This document shows positions 1-9,830 of a stretch of DNA of 64,000 nucleotides, piece by piece. The notes under the pieces are model-generated. The model had not been told where the DNA came from, did no database searches, and saw only the letters and a list, made by a program, of their open reading frames with translations. The stretch is from Riptortus pedestris (taxonomy: Eukaryota; Arthropoda; Insecta; Hemiptera; Alydidae), in contig CM032231.1 in assembly GCA_019009955.1 (NCBI GenBank), positions 91,905,001-91,969,000 of the forward strand, read 5' to 3'. The translations under genes were made by a program, and so were the position numbers. Position 1 is the first letter of the stretch. Each line of letters opens with the position of its first letter.

Positions 1-1300
1 TTGAAGCCATTATTCTGCCTTGGATCTGATAGGATACAGAATCTAGGAGACTCTAAACCCACGGATCATTGACCTTGGAATATGATTGGCTGACTGCATC
101 TTTAGCAACTAGAAGTGAGAAGGACGAATTCGTTCAACGGGGGCTCCGGTGTTTTCTTCTTTGAAAACCTGAAACCCAACTAGTGCTTCTAATTTTTAAG
201 ATACTTTCTTGGACGATATGGTAAGGAGGGTTCATAATTTAATACCTAAACCTCGTTCACATATAATTCTCAGTACCTAAGATATATCACTCCATGTTTA
301 GTATTCGTTAATCTTGGTTTTCTTAATTTATTGTCATTATTTAAACTATTTTCGTTCCCAGCTTCGTGTTATAACACTTTCCAAAAAAAAACATTCTCTA
401 CCAGAGATTATTTAATTAACATTTTCTATTGCTTATACAATGATTACGAAAAATAATTTCAATGTTAGGCTTATGTAGGGCAGAAAGAGGAATGGAATAA
501 ACGACTAATGTTAGCGATCTCATTAGCTCGAGCTGCTTTAGTCCCTTCGCAACATTTGCTACTTTAGCTGCAAAATAGTTAGCGTCAAATAATTTTACAT
601 TGTCCTCAAAAAAATTCTATTCAAAATTATCTTCTCTTCACCCCTGGATATCATATTTTTCTATTAGACCATTTCAAACCTTGATTTAATAAAATATCAT
701 GGAAATAATCAAAACAATATAATGTCCCTTGTATAGTTGTATAGGAGATTTTTAGTACGATTTGAAACTATAGGTCTATTCTGTAATAGCTTTCGTTAAA
801 AATGAAGTAGATTTTTACAAGCTATTTCGTATTTAAATGAAAGTTTCTAAATCATTAGTTTTAGTAGAATAAAGTTGGTTAATTAATATTCTGTCGTGTA
901 ATGTCGAGCCATTTGTCAGACTTAAGATGTAAAATTCCTCTTTGCAAGAAGGCTGAGACTAGAGTAAGTTACAATTAAAATTTACTTTAGCTTAGTTTAA
1001 ACCCTTTAATGAAATGATGCCCATATTTATTTCTCTTCTTTTCCGTGTTATCTATTTTTATGAATTTGTAATACATTTATTTTATGACTATGTACTTGTT
1101 ACGGATTAAGGAATTGTGATTAATGCTGTAGTTAGACCGTTTCACTTAATTTTTTGGATTTTTTTTTTGTGTTACCATGTATTATAGCATAATTCAGTTT
1201 GCTGAGAGCGCTTTAAATGCTGAAGATATTATTTCTCATTAAAACGCAGAACACAAAAATGAAATGATAATCAACTCAATATTAATATTTAAATTTATTC
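1..1300. other. AT-rich non-coding DNA
   Basis: No open frame of note, splice-flanked open stretch or recognisable repeat was found here. It reads as intron or intergenic sequence. Confidence 0.5.
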
Positions 1301-1304
1301 TTCT

Positions 1305-1460
1305 CTACCACCCTCTCTCCTTGTCAGAAGAAACAATACGTCGTATTTAAAATTGAAATAAACCGCTTTATTGTATTGCTAAGACGGTTTATTTGAAATG
1401 AGTACGAGCAAAGGTTTACTGAAAACTATAAAACGTAAATACATCGGTTAATACACTACA
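1305..1460 (-). repeat. Degraded family H-related fragment
   Basis: The stretch from the CTCTCTCC run to the 'catcggttaatac' motif aligns by eye with 14410-14590. Both carry the 'gtttactga-aaactaaaaa' and 'atctcagttaat' segments of the family H body in the same order. It is too diverged to place its ends and no terminal hairpin is seen. Confidence 0.4.
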
Positions 1461-1467
1461 GTATTAA

Positions 1468-1498
<31 letters not shown>

Positions 1499-1499
1499 C
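1468..1499. repeat. (AT)n microsatellite
   Basis: An uninterrupted AT dinucleotide run directly follows the family H-related fragment. This is where family H copies normally carry their central microsatellite, so it is probably part of that decayed element. Confidence 0.85.
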
Positions 1500-1734
1500 A
1501 GTTTTTGGAATGATTTACTATGAATGTATGATTTAAGGGGTTGTGTGATGGTAAAGAGCCTTCCTTACACGATGGAGGGCTTAGCCCCTGGAGAGTGAGA
1601 ACAGCGGGGACCCCGACTTATGTCTAGAGTACCGGCTGTTCAAGAGAGCGTGTGGAGATGGGAGAAACATGGGGGGGGGACAAAAGAGAGTGAGAGTAAG
1701 ACGCAAGGGTGTGTGTGTGCGAATGAGAGAGCGG

Positions 1735-1755
1735 GGGGAGAGATATAGAGAGAGA

Positions 1756-1824
<69 letters not shown>

Positions 1825-1876
1825 AGAGAGACAGAGAGAGAAGAGAGAAAGAGAGCAAGAGAGAGAGAGAGACAGA

Positions 1877-1932
<56 letters not shown>

Positions 1933-1972
1933 GTGAGAGGGAGTGTGAGAGAGAGAGAAAGAGAGAGAAGGA
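1735..1972. repeat. (GA)n purine tract, compound
   Basis: About 240 bp is almost pure purine on the + strand, built of GA repeats with scattered GTGA, GGGA, CAGA and AAGA variants. The open frames that cross it, rich in Arg-Glu on the + strand and Leu-Ser on the - strand, are only the repeat translated. The length and purity make it a candidate for triplex (H-DNA) formation. Confidence 0.9.
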
Positions 1973-2224
1973 GAACTAGATGTGGACTAATCCTTTCGTA
2001 CTCAGCCAATACAGAACTAATACTCAGTTGTAAGAGAAGATCCCACCCTACCAGTATTCTGCCCCGACTCTTGGATTAGGGTCCACGTATATTGGAGGGC
2101 TTATATGTTTCATGGCTAGTAGAGATGGAAAAACTAGCGCTTGCACAAGTGGGTAAAATAGGTAGTCTTGACCTTTCCATGGGTCAGATTTTTAAACCAA
2201 TTTCTCCCATAGAATGAAGATATT

Positions 2225-2309
2225 AACTATTGATGCTGTTTCTTACCACGATTGGATGTTTCAAAACATTCTTCAAATGTCCACCAATCCAGCACACACA
2301 CACACACTT

Positions 2310-2340
<31 letters not shown>

Positions 2341-2343
2341 GTC

Positions 2344-2423
<80 letters not shown>

Positions 2424-2444
2424 TGTGTGTGTGTGTGTGTGTAT
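2225..2444 (+). repeat. Family H 5' remnant with compound CA/TA/TG microsatellite
   Basis: Positions 2245-2290 resemble the family H 5' segment ('cttcaaatgtcca' followed by 'caatcc'). They lead into a compound run of CA, then TA, then TG repeats. The order of segment then microsatellite matches the intact + strand copies, but the downstream body is absent. Confidence 0.5.
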
Positions 2445-2535
2445 GTACTGACTACTTTTCATAATTTGTATTCTATGAAGGAAATAAGCTAAGAAGAAAT
2501 AAAGTTTACCTAATGATCAGTCAAGAGTTCAATTA

Positions 2536-2575
2536 ACACACAGAAACACACACACACATGTATGTATGTATGTAC

Positions 2576-2614
<39 letters not shown>
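2536..2614. repeat. Compound CA / TGTA / TA microsatellite
   Basis: CA repeats, then TGTA units, then a TA run. It lies about 90 bp from the previous compound microsatellite. Open frames across it are artefacts of the repeat. Confidence 0.85.
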
Positions 2615-2619
<5 letters not shown>

Positions 2620-2620
<1 letters not shown>

Positions 2621-5104
2621 ACGCACAGACATACGTTAGCACTAATCATACCCGCAACTGTTTTTAAATTCTTTTGTTCGAACAGTAAAATAGTATTCCG
2701 GTACCGTCGACGCTTGCTAGAATTTTTGCTGCTAGTCCAAGGTAGGTTTACATCCAAGCTGAATCAATATAGTCTCGAGATGAGTCTAGCTGTCTCTCTT
2801 TGAACACAGTAATAAAACATCATTCTTATTTAAGTTTAAGCCCATCTTCTTTGGATACTTCACCCGTCACCCCACTGAAGAGCCAATGAACACCTTCACG
2901 TCTTCAACTTTCAGCGTCGTGGAATTTGCTTCAACCGAAACTAAATTTCTCTCTTGCAGGTCGGCTATAAACACTAATTTTTTTTTAGGGTGAAAACAGC
3001 TCTAGAATTTCAGTACACACTTTAAAACACCCCTTTTCCACTTCTTTGGTCTTGTAGTTGGTTTTTTTTCAAGGTGTCAAAAGCCTTTCTAAAGAATATT
3101 GGTGCTATCAAATAAAGCTCTTATTAATAGCCTGGCAATAGTAGGCCTAGTAGTTAGTAGTAACAATATCAAATTATTCGATACGCCGATGGGACAATAA
3201 CTATAACAGCTCATAGCATGATCAACAGATCTTACTGAGAGAAAGGAAATTAGGCAGAAACATCTTTTTTATTATAGTATCCTACAAAACGAACTCAAAG
3301 AAATATTAATGTACCGTGCATCAACCATTTAATCATTAACAAAGATATATAGACACCAAAAAGGAGCTGTTCGATGCAATTTCTCGCTCAGCGCTGCTGT
3401 ATGTTGGAGAACTATAATCTCAGATGTATGGAGAAAGTTTGGAATGTGTTCAATCAGTATTTTAAAAGAAAATCTTTCATTGTCATGCCAACGCTCCGGA
3501 CCATTTTATTCGACTGAAAGTGGGTGTGAACTGTATCCAAGGATTTTTTTTTTTTTTTTTCAAAATTGTGCTAAGGTGGTGGAATAAAATATTAATGATG
3601 GCACCTGAGAGGCTTCCAAAGAAATGCTTTGTGCAAAAGTTCATGCCCACAAGTACAGGCCCTCTCTACTTTATTTTGGGCTTAAAGCTGCGACGATTCT
3701 TATGGTGTTTAATGTATATTTTAAATGTAATAGTTATTTTAATTTGATTCACAAGTTATATGATATGGGGTGAATTTATTCATGGCGATATCTATGTTCG
3801 GTGCTCACATTGAATCATATTTACATATATCAACCTCAAATTAAGTAGATGTGAGGCATCATCAAACAATAAATAATTTTTATCTTCCTGCCTTTTATGT
3901 TATTTCCTAAATATGCTCAAAATGTGTTTTTGCCATGCTACATGGTTTGTACCCTACATTTAGACAGTGTTCTTTTTGTTTTGTTTTTAGCAGATTTCCC
4001 TTAATTATTTTATGTGATTATGATTATTATCATTTAAGTGTATAATAAGTGTGTATAACAACGAAGGTTTTATGAACGAAGATGCTGCTAGCTATTCTAA
4101 GCTATAACTCTAAATTATTCTCCCTTAACTAATACACAATAAAGGTCCCTAGGTATGTTACTGCGATAAAATAAATATTAAGAATTGAAAAGTAAGCAAC
4201 TTTGAAACCACACATTCTATTTTCAAGTCTTCTTCACTGAGCCAGTTAGGCACATGTTAAGTAACGCTTTCGTATCATGCAGTATTTGCGAATTCTGCTT
4301 AACTTAATAATTTAGAAATACGAAAACATAGTAAACATTTTTTAATGATTAGTTTTTACTTTCTATGTAACTAGTTAAAAGTTGTTGTCAAATGGAATGT
4401 TTTTTTCTGTAATAGAAAGCAGGCTAAGATCCATTCAAAGGAAGTCTTGAAGGGCTTAAGAAGTTTCTTATCTCATAGTGGTTTAAGTTGAACCTTACAC
4501 CTAGAGGGTTCTGGAACTCATTCAGTGAAACACCCTTTTATTTCTGAAAACAATCTCACAAGTTTCTACAGGTATAGCCGTTTCGTCTTATGGGGATACT
4601 TCTTACAAATTGAGTTTAAATGTTGCCTGTATCCTTTAATGTTTTTTCCTTTCCTATATCCCCTTATAAAATTGGCAAGTTGCTAAACTTAAATTAAGTT
4701 CCAACCTTATCTTCATTGGTAAAATATTGGATTTCGCGAGGGATGTAACACTCAAGATAAAAATATGTTGGACTGTTGTCAATGAAGAAAATAAGACATC
4801 AAAAACTATTATATACTGGTATATGAATGTACATTAGTACTGAAAAAAAATGATATGGATTACGCATGAAAAGAATAAAAACTGTTTTCACAGTCCTACC
4901 TCAAAAGTTATGAAAATTCTTTTGTTTAAAGATAAATGCCACCAGAAATTAATTTACCTCTGGGCTTTTTGCTGATCTATATAATTTATCTTATTGTTAT
5001 CTTCCACGAAACAATGTACTTGTTTCTTTTGAACTGCATATGGAAATAAAAAATAGTAATACCCATTTGTATAGCCACTAAGGCCATTTTTACAGTTGAC
5101 CAAG
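2620..5104. other. Unannotated AT-rich stretch
   Basis: Only short homopolymer runs (for example T at 3544-3560) and ordinary AT-rich sequence are visible. A weak acceptor-to-donor pair around 2687-2743 encloses a short open stretch. It has no supporting signal, so I do not call it an exon. Confidence 0.45.
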
Positions 5105-5185
5105 TACTCTCTGTTTAGCATTTTCCCAGCTTAATTCAATATAAACAAACAATTGAAATGCCCAACGTCAAAAGCTATCTGAGGG
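5105..5185 (+). repeat. Dispersed repeat of about 80 bp, copy 1
   Basis: This block matches 7620-7702 with substitutions. Both run from 'ctgttt' through 'ttttccca', 'ttaatt', 'atataaacaaacaat' and end near 'tcaaaagc...ctc'. The unit is unclassified and no terminal structure was recognised. Confidence 0.5.
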
Positions 5186-5481
5186 GTGCAGGCTACAGTG
5201 TGGTTGATTGTTAGGAATTGTTGTCAGAAGCCTGCTCCTCCCTTGGAGTTGTGCCTCGCCATAATAAAACCGCAGCTGAATATGATCATACGGTCCGAAT
5301 ATTTCATCCCTATCAACCCTTTCCAGGCACTGGAATTTTCATTTCATGGAAAACTACCAGGGGAGAGAGGACAATACTATCCAATTTAATGTTCGTTTTC
5401 AGAGCCCTTCCATTTATTACCGAATCTCTCTGTTTCTATTCATTAGATACTTGTATGTTTGCTCTAAACGTTAATTATTAA
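5186..5481 (+). other. GC-richer stretch, unrecognised
   Basis: Base composition rises relative to the flanks and two overlapping + strand frames stay open for 67 and 87 codons. Neither peptide resembles a family I know, and no clear splice pair brackets it. It may be old exon or transposon sequence. Confidence 0.2.
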
Positions 5482-5819
5482 TTCCATTTTGTTAAAATTA
5501 AATAGTCTGATACCGAATTCAAAAAAAAATATACAATTGACTAGCGATAGTTTACATAATAAATTAAAACCTTTTTTGAGCTGGGTTTTTTTTTTACCAT
5601 TCATCTACCGTATCTCGTCAAATATACTTGGTTCTATTGTCACACATACCAATCTTATAACCAGTCTAGAGGTTACATTCCTTCCACACGACGGCTGACT
5701 TCCCCTCAAATTACAGTTTACAAGAGCTGCCATATCCTACATTAGTGTTAGGCAGTGATTATTATAAGGAAGATTATTTATATCCCATTTCCTAATTGTA
5801 TGATATAGGTTAGATGTAT

Positions 5820-6065
5820 AGCTCTGACAGTATTCCACAACAGAACTCAAATATTTCCATTTTTCCATATTAACGTCTTCTTTTGAACATTAAGATCACA
5901 TCTGGAACAAATACGATAGCTTCTTATAAAAAAAATCTCCAAGACGCACGAGTTAGAGTCTTGAAGATTTGTTTTAAAGAAGTTATCGTATTTGTTCAAG
6001 GTGTGGTCTTAATGTTAATACGGAAAAATGGAAATAGAGTTCCGTTGTGGAATACTGTCAGAGCT
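5820..6065. repeat. Long fold-back (hairpin) repeat, about 246 bp
   Basis: The left arm (about 5820-5945) and right arm (about 5947-6065) are reverse complements with small indels. The outer ends pair as AGCTCTGACAG with CTGTCAGAGCT. The next blocks pair TATTCCACAAC with GTTGTGGAATA, and ATTTCCATTTTTCC with GGAAAAATGGAAAT. There is almost no spacer at the centre, so a transcript would fold into one near-continuous hairpin. It is likely a MITE-type fold-back element, and no coding capacity is seen. Confidence 0.75.
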
Positions 6066-6660
6066 CATAGTCTCTGTGAGCCCTGGTAAATTTGGAAGGA
6101 TTTGACGTGAGAAAGTGGTGGCCTGTACTCTAATAAAGGGTCGCACCGCCCTCTGCATTCACTCTAATAAACCCCTTTAGGGTCCGGTGTATTTAAATTG
6201 GAGCCTTCATGGTCGCCGGAAGGTTTCTTACAGTCGCAGTGCGGACCATTTATATCAGCTTGAATGGTTTATTTATCCTAGTTATTATTAAATATATTTA
6301 CTTTGTGGGTATTGTAAATATTACAGTTGGTGATGATTAGATCCAAAGCTCTATTTAATCCTTTAATATAATTAAATGATTACAAAGTTGAGAAACCAGG
6401 ATATAACTTAGTCAGTGTAGAGTACTTAGTTTTATAAAAAGTTTGTTATTAATATAATATATAAATTATTAATCATTTTAACATTCCGAACTACCTCTTT
6501 TAGGCATGGTCGCTTTCTTATGGATCTATGCTAAATTAAGTTAAAATGTTTTGTATGCTTTATTTTATTCTAGCCACATCCATTGAATGAAAACGTTCAA
6601 GTCTCAACATCTTATCAAAATATCTAAACTAATAGTCACGTTGTAGATAATTGAACTTTT
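6066..6660. other. Unannotated stretch
   Basis: A moderately GC-rich patch at 6090-6250 is followed by AT-rich DNA. No reading frame, repeat copy or RNA gene was recognised. Confidence 0.4.
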
Positions 6661-6664
6661 TTTT

Positions 6665-6903
6665 AATTATTATTATTATTATTATTTATTAACGTCCACT
6701 TTTTGCAACTTAGGCTAATTGAGACGGGTTACCTACAAGTTACTACCCTTTTCTAGCCAGGGTGGGATTTTAGGATGTTATTTAATAAATTTCGTCACTA
6801 AACAATTTCCTTTACCCAGGCGAGAATCGAACTCGCCACTCTAGGTTTACCATTTGAGATAAAGGTCAACGCTTTAACTCGCATGGCTAACCTGAGCCCC
6901 CCC
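6665..6903 (-). repeat. Family S SINE (tRNA-derived), near full length
   Basis: This is a good reference copy. On the - strand it starts GGGGCTCAGG, has an A-box-like TTAGCCATGCGAGTTAAAG and a B-box-like GAGTTCGATTC. The start (CTCAGG) can pair with CCTGGG after the B-box as an acceptor stem. The head is about 86 nt, as in class II tRNAs (Leu/Ser) with a long variable arm. A body follows, running from a TTTAGTGACGAAAT block through CCACCCTGGCTAGAAAAGGG to AAAAAGTGGACGTTAAT, and the copy ends in a TAA trinucleotide tail at 6665-6690. RNA polymerase III transcription and LINE-dependent mobility are inferred from the architecture. Confidence 0.85.
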
Positions 6904-7050
6904 TTTTTTTTTCTTTTTTTTTTACAGTTTCTAAACCTACTATACTCCAGAATCGAATGGTTAGTTTTATTTTCACACCATTTATTTTCGTAAGAAGTAA
7001 TAAACACTTTCTGATTCAAAAACCAATAAAAGAATCTGTCATACCTTATC

Positions 7051-7078
7051 ACGTTTTTATCTATGTAGATAAAAACGT
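7051..7078. repeat. 28-nt near-perfect palindrome
   Basis: Two 13-nt arms, ACGTTTTTATCTA and its exact reverse complement, are separated by TG. It lies between two oppositely oriented SINE copies but is not centred between them. No function is assigned. Confidence 0.8.
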
Positions 7079-7093
7079 TTTTATCAATGCTAT

Positions 7094-7236
7094 GGGGCTC
7101 AGGTTAGTCATGCGAGTTAATGCGTTGACTTTTATCTCACATGGTAAACCTAGAGTGGCGAGTTCGATTCTCGCCTGGGTAAAGGAAATTGTTTAGTGAC
7201 GAAATTTATTAAATAACATCCTAAAATCCCACCCTC
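7094..7236 (+). repeat. Family S SINE, 3' truncated
   Basis: It has the complete tRNA-like head (GGGGCTCAGG start, GAGTTCGATTC B-box) and the first third of the body, and stops inside the CCACCCT motif. It faces the copy at 6665-6903 head to head, and the matching segments are highly similar. The short open frames here in both copies are only the SINE translated. Confidence 0.85.
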
Positions 7237-7619
7237 ACATTTTCGACTAAAGTAAGCAAAATACTTAAATTAATAGTACAAACTGTGCATGTTATATGAA
7301 TCAATGAATAAAATCAGGTACTTTAATACATAAACCAAAAGTAGTTATTTTATTAGAAAAAGCATGATATCTGGAAGAAAATGAAATTTTCTTAAATATA
7401 ATCATTTATTTGACGTGAATGAGATATGGAAATTGGCTTGTTTGGAATGAATTCTCTGGAAAATTAATTCTACTGGTAGATTAGTTATTCCCAAAGCATT
7501 GGTACTGGTAAAAACAATGTCTGTTAATATAATCTTCCAGGAATCCATGAAATTATTTCTTCTATATTAAAGTATAAATTAGGAGGATGCATAAGCCCAT
7601 TGGCACGGTTCGCTAAGCC
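7237..7619. other. Unannotated AT-rich stretch
   Basis: No gene or repeat was recognised. Confidence 0.45.
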
Positions 7620-7702
7620 TTATCTGTTTGTATTTTCCCAAGTTAATTAAATATAAACAAACAATAGGATTGTCCTCCATCAAAAGCACTCTCAGATAAA
7701 CA
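7620..7702 (+). repeat. Dispersed repeat of about 80 bp, copy 2
   Basis: This is the partner of 5105-5185. The two copies differ at several positions, so the duplication is not recent. The sequence on either side of the two copies is different. Confidence 0.5.
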
Positions 7703-7796
7703 GGGTTTTCAATGGTTATAGTTCTCGTTTAGTTCTGAGTTCTGTTCAAATTAACTAAATTAACTTCAAGCTTGAAAGATTTGTTTAGGGAATTAC

Positions 7797-7927
7797 CTTT
7801 CAGGTCTGGAGTGGCATATTGCCGGAAATTCGTTGGATCGCCCATCTTTGTTGAAGAATGTAGCTCTTGGGATCTGTGGTGACATCGAGTCGCCGTTTCT
7901 TCTAGTGTGTTTCGAATATATCTGTTC
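7797..7927 (-). CDS. Candidate internal exon, unidentified protein (131 nt)
   Basis: On the - strand a stretch of raised GC content is bounded by a plausible donor (CTGAAAG|gtaatt, exon ends at 7797) and a weaker acceptor (ggcttcttgag|GAAC, exon starts at 7927). The frame starting at the first base is open across all 43 codons. It reads EQIYSKHTRR, then SMSPQIPRATFF, then DGRSNEFPAICHSRPE, and ends in phase 2. A second - strand frame is also open, so the frame is not certain. The peptide is polar and I do not recognise it. It could also be a piece of an old transposon. Confidence 0.3.
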
Positions 7928-7939
7928 CTCAAGAAGCCA

Positions 7940-8600
7940 AAATAATTTCAATTATTTTGAAGTTGTTATTAACTTTCTTTGTTTTCGATTGTATGGACGC
8001 TTTAAATTGTTTCACAAAATTTGTATTCTCTTTGACATCAAATAAACTATAGAAAATTTAATTTAGCTCTATACAACTTGCACAAATCACAGTTATTTGA
8101 TAGTGCTATATGTTGTTGGTGTATACCGGGTGAGGAATATACAATATCTAGTAATTAGCCTTGTAACAGGGCTCCAATGGTTCTGGAAGGCTTAGTTAGG
8201 CCGATAATCCAGTTGATTGGGCACTGAACCAACCACTTACCTATAACAACTCAGAATTTATTGTTACTGGGCTCATCTTTCAAAAGGTTAAGTATAGACA
8301 CGGGCTAATATCATTCTTTACAGTATTTAATTTGCGATCAACACGAGATATCAGCGATTTCCGATAGATTAACTTCTGTTTTCTGTTGGAAGTAATATTA
8401 TTTTACGGTAAAAAAAGTTATAAATTGAATAATAATAAAATAAAGAATGCTTTAATAGTAATTAATAATTCATAAGTTACACATATCATTAAAATGTTAG
8501 TATTTCTTACTTAGTCAATATAATGGTATTCAAACAATAGTGCAAGAATCGTAGCACAAAGAAATTGTCTTTCTTTCATTATTATAACCTTTACCTTTCT
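7940..8600. other. Unannotated AT-rich stretch
   Basis: No recognisable gene or repeat was found. Microsatellites are absent. Confidence 0.4.
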
Positions 8601-8660
8601 TTGAGGCAGTAAAATATTAGATTCAAGTGTACTCTTAGACTTCCACGCTCCTTGTCATCA

Positions 8661-8698
8661 GAATTATTAAGGTCTTCGGGTATTGACCGTGTCTTCAT
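8661..8698. repeat. Penelope-like element terminal inverted repeat, left
   Basis: This segment is the reverse complement of 9304-9341 at about 36 of 38 positions (shared core GGTCTTCGGGTATTGACCGT). The pair brackets the GIY-YIG pseudogene. Penelope-like elements often carry terminal repeats in inverted orientation, which fits this layout. Confidence 0.6.
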
Positions 8699-8747
8699 CT
8701 TGTTTGACGTGTCTTGTTTTTCTGAGACTGAAGAGTTCTATTCCTTC

Positions 8748-9222
8748 TCAGGTATATATTAGTGTCTTGTACGGTCGCCTTGGGCGGAGTATTCCCTTCC
8801 AAGTGGTGTCTTCGGGTAGTTGGTCCGGTGCCGGCTCGCTAGTGACTTCTGTTTTGTTAGTCGGACGAATCTTTCTGGGTTGAATTACTGGTTTCCAAAG
8901 TTTACTCAGTCTGTAGGCATCTTCTCTGTTTATGTTGTTTCGACTCTTTGCTATTTCTATTGCTCCTCGGACGTTTCTTTCCTGGTAGTGGTTAACGTAC
9001 GCCAATACTTTTACTTCATCGAACTTTAACTAGTGGTTCGTTTCCCAAAAATGTTCAGCTATGGCTGAGTCTTCTGTCCGGAACTTTTTCACACTCTTTA
9101 TATGTTCTGCCACCCTGGTGCTTATCAACTTGCCAGTCTGGCCTATGTATTCTGTACCACAGGAACAGGATATGCTGTATATCCCTGGACATTTAGTGTG
9201 GAGTTTGTCTTTGCTGTTTGGT
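8748..9222 (-). pseudogene. Penelope-like element C-terminal GIY-YIG endonuclease domain, decayed
   Basis: The - strand frame gives CPGIYSISCSCGTEYIGQTG at about 9194-9130, with the GIY and YIG motifs at normal spacing and an internal Cys-x-Cys typical of Penelope-like proteins. Downstream is the conserved end RGAIEIAKSRNNINREDAYR followed by LSKLWKPVI (about 8970-8890). The frame runs to a TGA at 8750-8748. One in-frame TAG at 9032-9030 interrupts it, and a stop lies just upstream of the fragment. The reverse transcriptase domain is absent, so only the 3' part of the element survives. In intact elements this domain nicks target DNA for retrotransposition. The + strand open frame here is antisense to it. 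Confidence 0.85.
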
Positions 9223-9259
9223 ATTATTGGTCATGTTTTTCCAAACAAAATAGGAAGCC

Positions 9260-9304
9260 CTGAGGAAGCTAGAAGCATGTCTAGCGAAACGTCAGCAAAC
9301 GTCA
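9260..9304 (+). ncRNA. Hammerhead-ribozyme-like core next to the Penelope-like domain
   Basis: The sequence CTGAGGA is followed by a 6-bp stem (GCTAGA pairing with TCTAGC, loop AGCATG) and then GAAAC. Next is a possible short stem III (ACGT, loop, ACGT) ending in GTC. These match the hammerhead core blocks CUGANGA, GAAA and GUH. Penelope-like terminal repeats are known to carry minimal hammerheads. Two doubts remain. One extra A lies between CTGAGGA and stem II, and I could not pair a convincing stem I. Relative to the GIY-YIG frame it is on the opposite strand, as expected if it sits in an inverted terminal repeat. Confidence 0.45.
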
Positions 9305-9341
9305 TGAAGACACGGTCAATACCCGAAGACCTTAATAGTTC
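9304..9341. repeat. Penelope-like element terminal inverted repeat, right
   Basis: This is the partner of 8661-8698. It directly follows the ribozyme-like core, so the predicted cleavage position (after GTC, at about 9303) coincides with the start of the repeat. Confidence 0.6.
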
Positions 9342-9369
9342 TAATAAAAATATTAGATTATTGAAAGTC

Positions 9370-9414
9370 TGACACAACTGTCAGGAACGAGTTTTGTTTC
9401 GTTGAGATTGTGTC
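9370..9414. repeat. Short hairpin
   Basis: TGACACAA and TTGTGTCA form the outer 8-bp stem, and ACGA and TCGT can pair inside. It lies just outside the Penelope-like relic. No terminator or RNA function is claimed. Confidence 0.4.
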
Positions 9415-9467
9415 AAAATAAGTAATGGTAGGCTTCTGTTTTCCAATGCCCCCATTAAAATTGTTTC

Positions 9468-9761
9468 AAAATATCATTTGCCACTTTTAATTTATGCCTT
9501 ACTCAGTGATATAACAAAATTAGAACCTCAGTAGCGTAAGGACAAACTACCACATCATCGCATACCTCTGATGAGTTAATTATTCCCCTTTGTGACTCAG
9601 CACTCGGGCATGTGTCTTCATCTGACTTAACTTCAGAATCCTCAAACGACTTCATCTCTCATCTTCATAATCGAAATTCAACCACCGACTAACATCACCA
9701 TCAGGCATCTGCATTTGCTTAGTGACTTATTTTCGGGATGCTTATATCTCTCTAGGGAGTT

Positions 9762-9768
<7 letters not shown>
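9468..9768 (+). repeat. Left arm of a 301-bp inverted repeat around a mitochondrial insert
   Basis: This arm is the reverse complement of 10581-10881. I count three mismatches in about 301 bp and no indels. The inner end (TAACTCCCTAGAGAG when read outward) meets a TA microsatellite. The outer end stops at AAATATCATTTG, and the flanking sequence differs on the two sides. The arm is not similar to family H or S. Confidence 0.9.

Positions 9769-9825
<57 letters not shown>
9765..9825. repeat. (TA)n between left arm and mitochondrial fragment
   Basis: A pure TA run of about 58 bp joins the left arm to the truncated end of ND4. A similar TA run lies on the other side (10541-10582). Confidence 0.9.

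Positions 9826-9828
<3 letters not shown>

Positions 9829-9830
<2 letters not shown>

Noticed and set aside
1581..2009. Long open frames on both strands (Ser-Leu rich and Arg-Glu rich)
   Set aside because: They are the (GA)n tract translated. A dinucleotide repeat without stops is open by construction.
2223..2757. Several open frames rich in Tyr-Ile and Cys-Val
   Set aside because: All run through TA, TG or CA microsatellites.
7094..7182. A genuine tRNA gene
   Set aside because: The same head occurs in many copies joined to a conserved body and AAT tail, so it is a SINE. The anticodon arm does not fold convincingly.
9061..9372. 103-codon + strand open frame
   Set aside because: It is antisense to the Penelope-like GIY-YIG frame, whose motifs are clear on the - strand.
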